Shown here: positions 60,200-64,000 of the stretch, piece after piece
Layout: each line of letters starts with the position of its first letter
Numbering within the stretch: position 1 is the stretch's first letter
NCBI RefSeq assembly: GCF_002243645.1
Contig: NZ_CP017704.1
Coordinates: 2,560,001 to 2,624,000 of the forward strand
Length of the DNA stretch: 64,000 nucleotides
Direction of reading: 5' to 3'
Origin: Peribacillus simplex NBRC 15720 = DSM 1321
GTDB taxonomy: Bacteria > Bacillota > Bacilli > Bacillales > DSM-1321
Notes under the pieces: generated by a model
What the model saw: only the letters and a program-made list of their open reading frames with translations
The model's database searches: none
Told to the model about the DNA's origin: nothing
Position numbers and translations under genes: made by a program

Positions 60200-62002
60200 A
60201 TGAATGGTAAGCAAATAGCTGAAAGGGCGACGATGCAAAGCTTTCTGAATTGTTATTTCCGGGAAACCGGAAATTGCAGTTTAGAAGAAACGAAAAACTG
60301 GCCGAATTTGGAGGGGACCATCCCGGGTCCATTATTAGTCAGTAAGCTCATATCCCAAGATATTGCATTGCTTGTTCCGCTTAAATATTGGTCGGAAACG
60401 GGGCGTCATATTTTCAACTTCCCGATTTACTATCAAACTGCATCCAAACAAGTACATGAATTAGATTACGTGACAATGGTCTCGATTGTTTCTAAAGAAT
60501 TATTGAATGAACAGGGGCGGACGGATAGTGAAGATGAATTGATGCTGCGTGTCATCCTTAGCAGCCAAAATATTCAACGGTATGTTGAATCCAGGACGGA
60601 AGACATTGATGAACTTCAAAGTCCTGATTTCACCTACATCGAAGCAGAGCAGTCGCTTTTATTCGGGCACTTGTTCCACCCGACACCGAAAAGCAAGCAG
60701 GGCATTTCAGAAAAAGATGAATGGATCTATTCACCTGAATTAAAAGGGGAGTTTCAGCTGCACTACTTCCTGGCAGAACCTTCGATTGTCATCCAGGATT
60801 CTAGTGAAGTCCAATCGGCAAGTGAGATCATTAAACAGGAATTAGCCGGCGACTTGGAGATTTCCAGTGAATTCAAAGAAACGTATTGCCAAAAGGAAAG
60901 CCGATATATCATCATCCCGGCACATCCGCTTCAGGCAAAAGTGCTTATCGAAAAAGAAGAGGTCAAGAGGCTAATCGAGCAAGGGACACTAGTTTATGCA
61001 GGACCGCTTGGGAAAAAATTCACGGCTACCTCTTCATTTAGAACGGTATATAGTGCCACATCGAGATATATGTACAAATTTTCCGTTCCGGTTAAAATCA
61101 CGAATTCTTTACGTGCAAATCTGCAAAAAGAACTAGATCGTGGAGTGGAAATTGCAAAATTAATAGATTCTAAAGTGGGCGACGACCTAAAAGAACGGCA
61201 CCCCTCCTTCCGTATCATCAAGGACCCTGCTTATCTAACGATCAAAACAACCGAGCAAGAATCAGGATTCGATGTTGATATTCGGGAAAACCCTTTTTAT
61301 GAAAACGATAAACAAGCAAGCCTGATTGCCGGCTTATGTCAGGATAATGCCTATGGTGCACCATCAAGACTTGGGGCGATCATCCGCAAATTATCAGCTG
61401 ATGAAAACCGCAGTACCGAAGAAGTAAGTAAGGATTGGTTCAAAACTTATCTGTCAATGACATTGAAACCGATGCTTTGGCTATTTGAAGAGTATGGAAT
61501 TGTTTTAGAAGCCCATCAACAAAATTCCATCATTCAACTTCAAGATGGGTATCCAGCCACTTTTTATTATCGTGATAATCAAGGGTATTACTATTGTGAG
61601 TCCAAAGTGGACAGGCTGCTGAAGATCTTGCCTGAACTAAGTGAAAAAAGCTTCACGATTTGTTCTGATGAAGTCGCTGAAGAAAGACTGCAATACTATT
61701 TCTTTTTTAATCACTTATTAGGCTTAATCAATAATTTTGGTACGGAAGGATTAGTATCGGAAAAAACACTGTTGCAGCTCGTTCAGGAACAACTTGAAAC
61801 AAGCAGCATGGAAAGCGAAGATGAAGGGTTGAATCGAGTTGTTTCAAGGTTGCTTCATGCCCGGGAATTATCTTGTAAGGCTAATTTACTGACGAGATTT
61901 CATGATATGGATGAGCTTGTTGGTTCACTTGAGACACAGTCCGTTTATACAACGATTGATAATCCGTTCGCGCAGGGGGTTATGGCCGTCCATGAAAAAT
62001 AG
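60200..62002 (+). CDS. IucA/IucC-family siderophore synthetase (first)
   Basis: A 600-residue NRPS-independent siderophore synthetase. Family motifs are IPAHPLQAKVLIEK, GKKFTATSSFRTVYSA (ATP site) and VLEAHQQNSIIQLQDG, with a C-terminal FhuF-like metal region replaced by a helical end. It adenylates a citrate carboxylate and joins it to an amine, as RhbC. ATG 60200 with GGAGG seven bases upstream is preferred to ATG 60194, which overlaps the previous stop but stands only one base behind the ribosome site. It overlaps the next gene by 11 bp. Confidence 0.92.
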   Translation: MNGKQIAERATMQSFLNCYFRETGNCSLEETKNWPNLEGTIPGPLLVSKLISQDIALLVPLKYWSETGRHIFNFPIYYQTASKQVHELDYVTMVSIVSKELLNEQGRTDSEDELMLRVILSSQNIQRYVESRTEDIDELQSPDFTYIEAEQSLLFGHLFHPTPKSKQGISEKDEWIYSPELKGEFQLHYFLAEPSIVIQDSSEVQSASEIIKQELAGDLEISSEFKETYCQKESRYIIIPAHPLQAKVLIEKEEVKRLIEQGTLVYAGPLGKKFTATSSFRTVYSATSRYMYKFSVPVKITNSLRANLQKELDRGVEIAKLIDSKVGDDLKERHPSFRIIKDPAYLTIKTTEQESGFDVDIRENPFYENDKQASLIAGLCQDNAYGAPSRLGAIIRKLSADENRSTEEVSKDWFKTYLSMTLKPMLWLFEEYGIVLEAHQQNSIIQLQDGYPATFYYRDNQGYYYCESKVDRLLKILPELSEKSFTICSDEVAEERLQYYFFFNHLLGLINNFGTEGLVSEKTLLQLVQEQLETSSMESEDEGLNRVVSRLLHARELSCKANLLTRFHDMDELVGSLETQSVYTTIDNPFAQGVMAVHEK

Positions 62003-62576
62003 TTATGAAGAAATGCTGAAGGACAGTAATCAACAGCTTTCATTTGTCAAAGTTGAATTTGAGAGGGATATAGATACACTGCATAAATGGATGCATGAAG
62101 ATCATGTAATACCCTACTGGAATTTGAATTTCACAAAAGAAAAATTCGCTGTTCATTTAAAAAAGGCATTGGCTGATACACATCAAACACTCTATTTAGG
62201 CTGCCTGGACTCAATTCCCATGAGCTATTGGGAATCGTATTGGGTAAAAGGCGATATCATCGAAGATTATTATGAATCCGAAGAGGGAGACCAAGGCATT
62301 CATTTACTCATTGGTGATCCGGATTATCTAGGAAAAGGACTGGCTTTGCCGTTTTTACGTGCAATGGTGAAATACCAACTACTTTCTGCAAAAACAAAAA
62401 AAGTGATGGCTGAACCGGATATTCGAAATGCAAAGATGATTTACTTATTTGAAAAGTGCGGGTTTACCCCAATTAAAGAAATTGAGCTCCCTGATAAAAC
62501 AGCATTGCTAATGTCATGTACACGGGAGAATTTCGAGAGGAAGTGGAAGTATGGAGAAGCAACAATCTATCTATGA
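61992..62576 (+). CDS. Siderophore N-acetyltransferase (RhbD/IucB-type, GNAT)
   Basis: A 194-residue GNAT-fold acyltransferase of the IucB/RhbD type, which acetylates the N-hydroxylated diamine to a hydroxamate. HEDHVIPYWNLNFTKEKF is typical of the siderophore subfamily; the acetyl-CoA loop is GDPDYLGKGLALPFLRAM. The ATG at 61992 lies inside the end of the previous gene. AGGGGG stands about 12 bases upstream, so translation is probably coupled to it. The next gene overlaps its end by 26 bp. Confidence 0.9.
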   Translation: MKNSYEEMLKDSNQQLSFVKVEFERDIDTLHKWMHEDHVIPYWNLNFTKEKFAVHLKKALADTHQTLYLGCLDSIPMSYWESYWVKGDIIEDYYESEEGDQGIHLLIGDPDYLGKGLALPFLRAMVKYQLLSAKTKKVMAEPDIRNAKMIYLFEKCGFTPIKEIELPDKTALLMSCTRENFERKWKYGEATIYL

Positions 62577-63879
62577 CCTGGTAGGGATAGGGATAGGTCC
62601 CTTCAATCTTGGACTTGCGGCCCTTTTGGAGAAAACCCCGGAGTTGAATGCCGTCTTTTTTGAGAAAAAGCAGGAATTTAATTGGCATGAAGGGATGCTG
62701 TTGGAAGGGACAACTCTGCAGGTACCGTTCTTTGCCGATCTGGTTAGCATGGCAGATGTGACAAGCCCATATAGTTACCTGAATTATTTACAGCAGCATG
62801 ATCGGCTTTATCATTTCTACTTCCTTGAAAAATTCTTGATTCCACGAAAAGAATATAACGACTATTGCCGCTGGGCTGCCCATCAACTTGATAGCTGCCG
62901 TTTTGGAAAAGCGGTGGAGGCGGTTGAATATATAGGGGATCAAGATGAACCCTGCTATCAAATCAGTGTAAGGGATGCACAAACACAAAAGATCGATGTC
63001 TATTATAGCCGTCATGTAGTCATGGGAATTGGCAGCGCCCCGACTGTTCCATCGGCCTTTCATCCATATATGGGAGAGAGCATCCTGCATTCGGCCGATT
63101 ATTTACGGAATAAAGAAAATGTCTTAAAGAAAAAATCCGTAACGGTTGTCGGATCTGGACAGAGTGCAGCCGAAGTCTTTCTGGATTTGCTTAATGAGCA
63201 GGAGGAGTATGGCTACCAGCTAAACTGGTATACAAGATCCAAGGGATTTTTCCCTATGGAATACTCAAAACTCGGGTTAGAATACTTCACTCCAGATTAC
63301 CTTGATTTCTTTTATCGGCTGCCACAGGAAAAGAAGGATGAAATTTTGCCGAAACAGGATTTATTGTATAAAGGGATCAGTGCTACGACAATTGCAGCAA
63401 TTTTTGACAAGATGTATGAAAAATCGATTGGAAATGCCGAACTTTCCATTGAACTTCGGGCCATGACGGAAGTTGCGGCAGTTACCCCCGCTGAAAATGG
63501 CTGGAGATTGAAATGCCGACAGTGGGTCGAAGATAGCGAATTTGATGTGGACACAGAGGCGATTGTTTTTGGAACGGGCTATAAATCAACCCTTCCGGCA
63601 TTCCTTGAAACCATGGAAGACCATTTAGTCCGCGATGACTTGGGGCGTCTTGCAATAACGAAAGATTATCGGGTAGGAACGGCCATCTCTACACCGAATC
63701 ACCTTTTTATTCAAAATGGCGAGATGCATACACATGGTGTGGGTGCTCCGGATCTAGGCTTAGGGGCATTCCGAAATTCGATTATCATCAATCAATTGGC
63801 AGGTAAAGAAGTTTATCCATCCGAGCCAAAGGGTGCATTTCAGTCATTCCGTGTAAAATCACCCGTCATGGCTTACTAA
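62551..63879 (+). CDS. Lysine/diamine N-monooxygenase (RhbE/IucD family)
   Basis: A 442-residue flavin-dependent amine N-hydroxylase. The N-terminal FAD site is GIGIGPFNLGLAAL (about 12-25), the NADPH site VVGSGQSAAEVFLDLL (about 200), and the C-terminal ATGYK-like box FGTGYKST. It hydroxylates one amine of 1,3-diaminopropane before acetylation. It begins inside the acetyltransferase gene (26-bp overlap) with AGAGGAAGTGG near the start. RhbE role inferred from gene order and family. Confidence 0.93.
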   Translation: MEKQQSIYDLVGIGIGPFNLGLAALLEKTPELNAVFFEKKQEFNWHEGMLLEGTTLQVPFFADLVSMADVTSPYSYLNYLQQHDRLYHFYFLEKFLIPRKEYNDYCRWAAHQLDSCRFGKAVEAVEYIGDQDEPCYQISVRDAQTQKIDVYYSRHVVMGIGSAPTVPSAFHPYMGESILHSADYLRNKENVLKKKSVTVVGSGQSAAEVFLDLLNEQEEYGYQLNWYTRSKGFFPMEYSKLGLEYFTPDYLDFFYRLPQEKKDEILPKQDLLYKGISATTIAAIFDKMYEKSIGNAELSIELRAMTEVAAVTPAENGWRLKCRQWVEDSEFDVDTEAIVFGTGYKSTLPAFLETMEDHLVRDDLGRLAITKDYRVGTAISTPNHLFIQNGEMHTHGVGAPDLGLGAFRNSIIINQLAGKEVYPSEPKGAFQSFRVKSPVMAY

Positions 63880-63900
63880 GAGAAGGGAAGGGAGAATTAT

Positions 63901-64000
63901 ATGCAGTTCATAAATGAAGTGGAACAGGCGGTTTCAGAAAAAAATTGGTACATAGTAAACCAAAACCTGCTGGCCAAGATGATTTCTGAGTACATGTATG
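63901..64000 (+). CDS. IucA/IucC-family siderophore synthetase (second), 5' end only
   Basis: The first 33 codons of a gene cut by the window end, starting MQFINEVEQAVSEKNWYIVN and NLLAKMISEYMY. AAGGGAGAATT precedes ATG 63901. In the rhizobactin/schizokinen order RhbA-B-C-D-E-F, this position is held by the second synthetase RhbF. The visible sequence alone is too short to prove the family; the call depends on context. Confidence 0.65.
   Translation, partial: MQFINEVEQAVSEKNWYIVNQNLLAKMISEYMY

Noticed and set aside
60256..60268. Noc-site-like ATTTCCGGGAAAC in the first siderophore synthetase gene
   Set aside because: One base shorter than the ATTTCCCGGGAAAT consensus, so the half-sites are wrongly spaced; it lies in codons of a conserved gene.

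Overview
The window is the replication-origin region of a low-GC, endospore-forming Bacillaceae chromosome. The gene order rrn-gyrA-gyrB-remB-recF-rlbA-dnaN-dnaA / rpmH-rnpA-spoIIIJ-jag-mnmE-mnmG-rsmG-noc-soj-spo0J is that of Bacillus subtilis, and many proteins look close to their B. subtilis counterparts. The accessory content (a schizokinen/rhizobactin-type siderophore operon, an extra RlmN-family gene, a CotH/DUF4956/VTC cluster) points to a Bacillus sensu lato relative such as the Peribacillus/Priestia groups rather than B. subtilis itself. That genus guess is inference. No transposons, prophage genes or CRISPR arrays were seen.

Layout. Positions 1-265 are the 5' end of a 16S rRNA gene on the minus strand, with tandem promoters behind it. 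Next on the minus strand are a frameshifted HD-GYP-like gene (593-1665), gyrA, gyrB, remB, recF, rlbA, dnaN and dnaA. oriC is bipartite: a DnaA-box cluster upstream of dnaA (about 11394-11656), and a dnaA-dnaN spacer holding DnaA boxes, a DnaA-trio run and an AT-rich unwinding segment (about 9592-9745). From 12034 the plus strand carries rpmH, rnpA, the membrane insertase SpoIIIJ, Jag, tRNA-modification genes, noc, soj and spo0J with an internal parS. It continues with a DUF554 gene, an MscS channel, ychF, rpsF-ssb-rpsR, yybS, gdpP, rplI, dnaB and purA, with yyaC on the minus strand. A four-gene tRNA cluster (Lys, Glu, Asp, Phe) follows.

From 34973 there is a secreted LysM-G5-M23 cell-wall peptidase, then the walRKHIJ-htrC cell-wall signalling operon, a small CxxH/CxxC protein, rlmH, an RlmN-family methyltransferase, an IsdG/HmoA-like haem monooxygenase, a DbpA-type helicase, a large catalase, pepT and a cytoplasmic-type alpha-amylase. 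The last 10 kb holds two divergent units. On the minus strand are a VTC-domain protein, a DUF4956 membrane protein and a CotH-type kinase. On the plus strand is a six-gene NRPS-independent siderophore operon, cut by the window end, read from a promoter embedded in a 23-bp perfect inverted repeat of Fur-box sequence.

The main non-coding signals are three DnaA-box loci outside the dnaA region proper (14356, 14401, and 43732-44008), a PurBox pair before purA, a sigma-B-like promoter before katE, an array of alternating 20-bp repeats at 48215-48375, and many intrinsic terminators. Most of the window is core genome. The accessory parts most worth a second look are the CotH/DUF4956/VTC cluster, the repeat array, the siderophore control region and the damaged HD-GYP gene.
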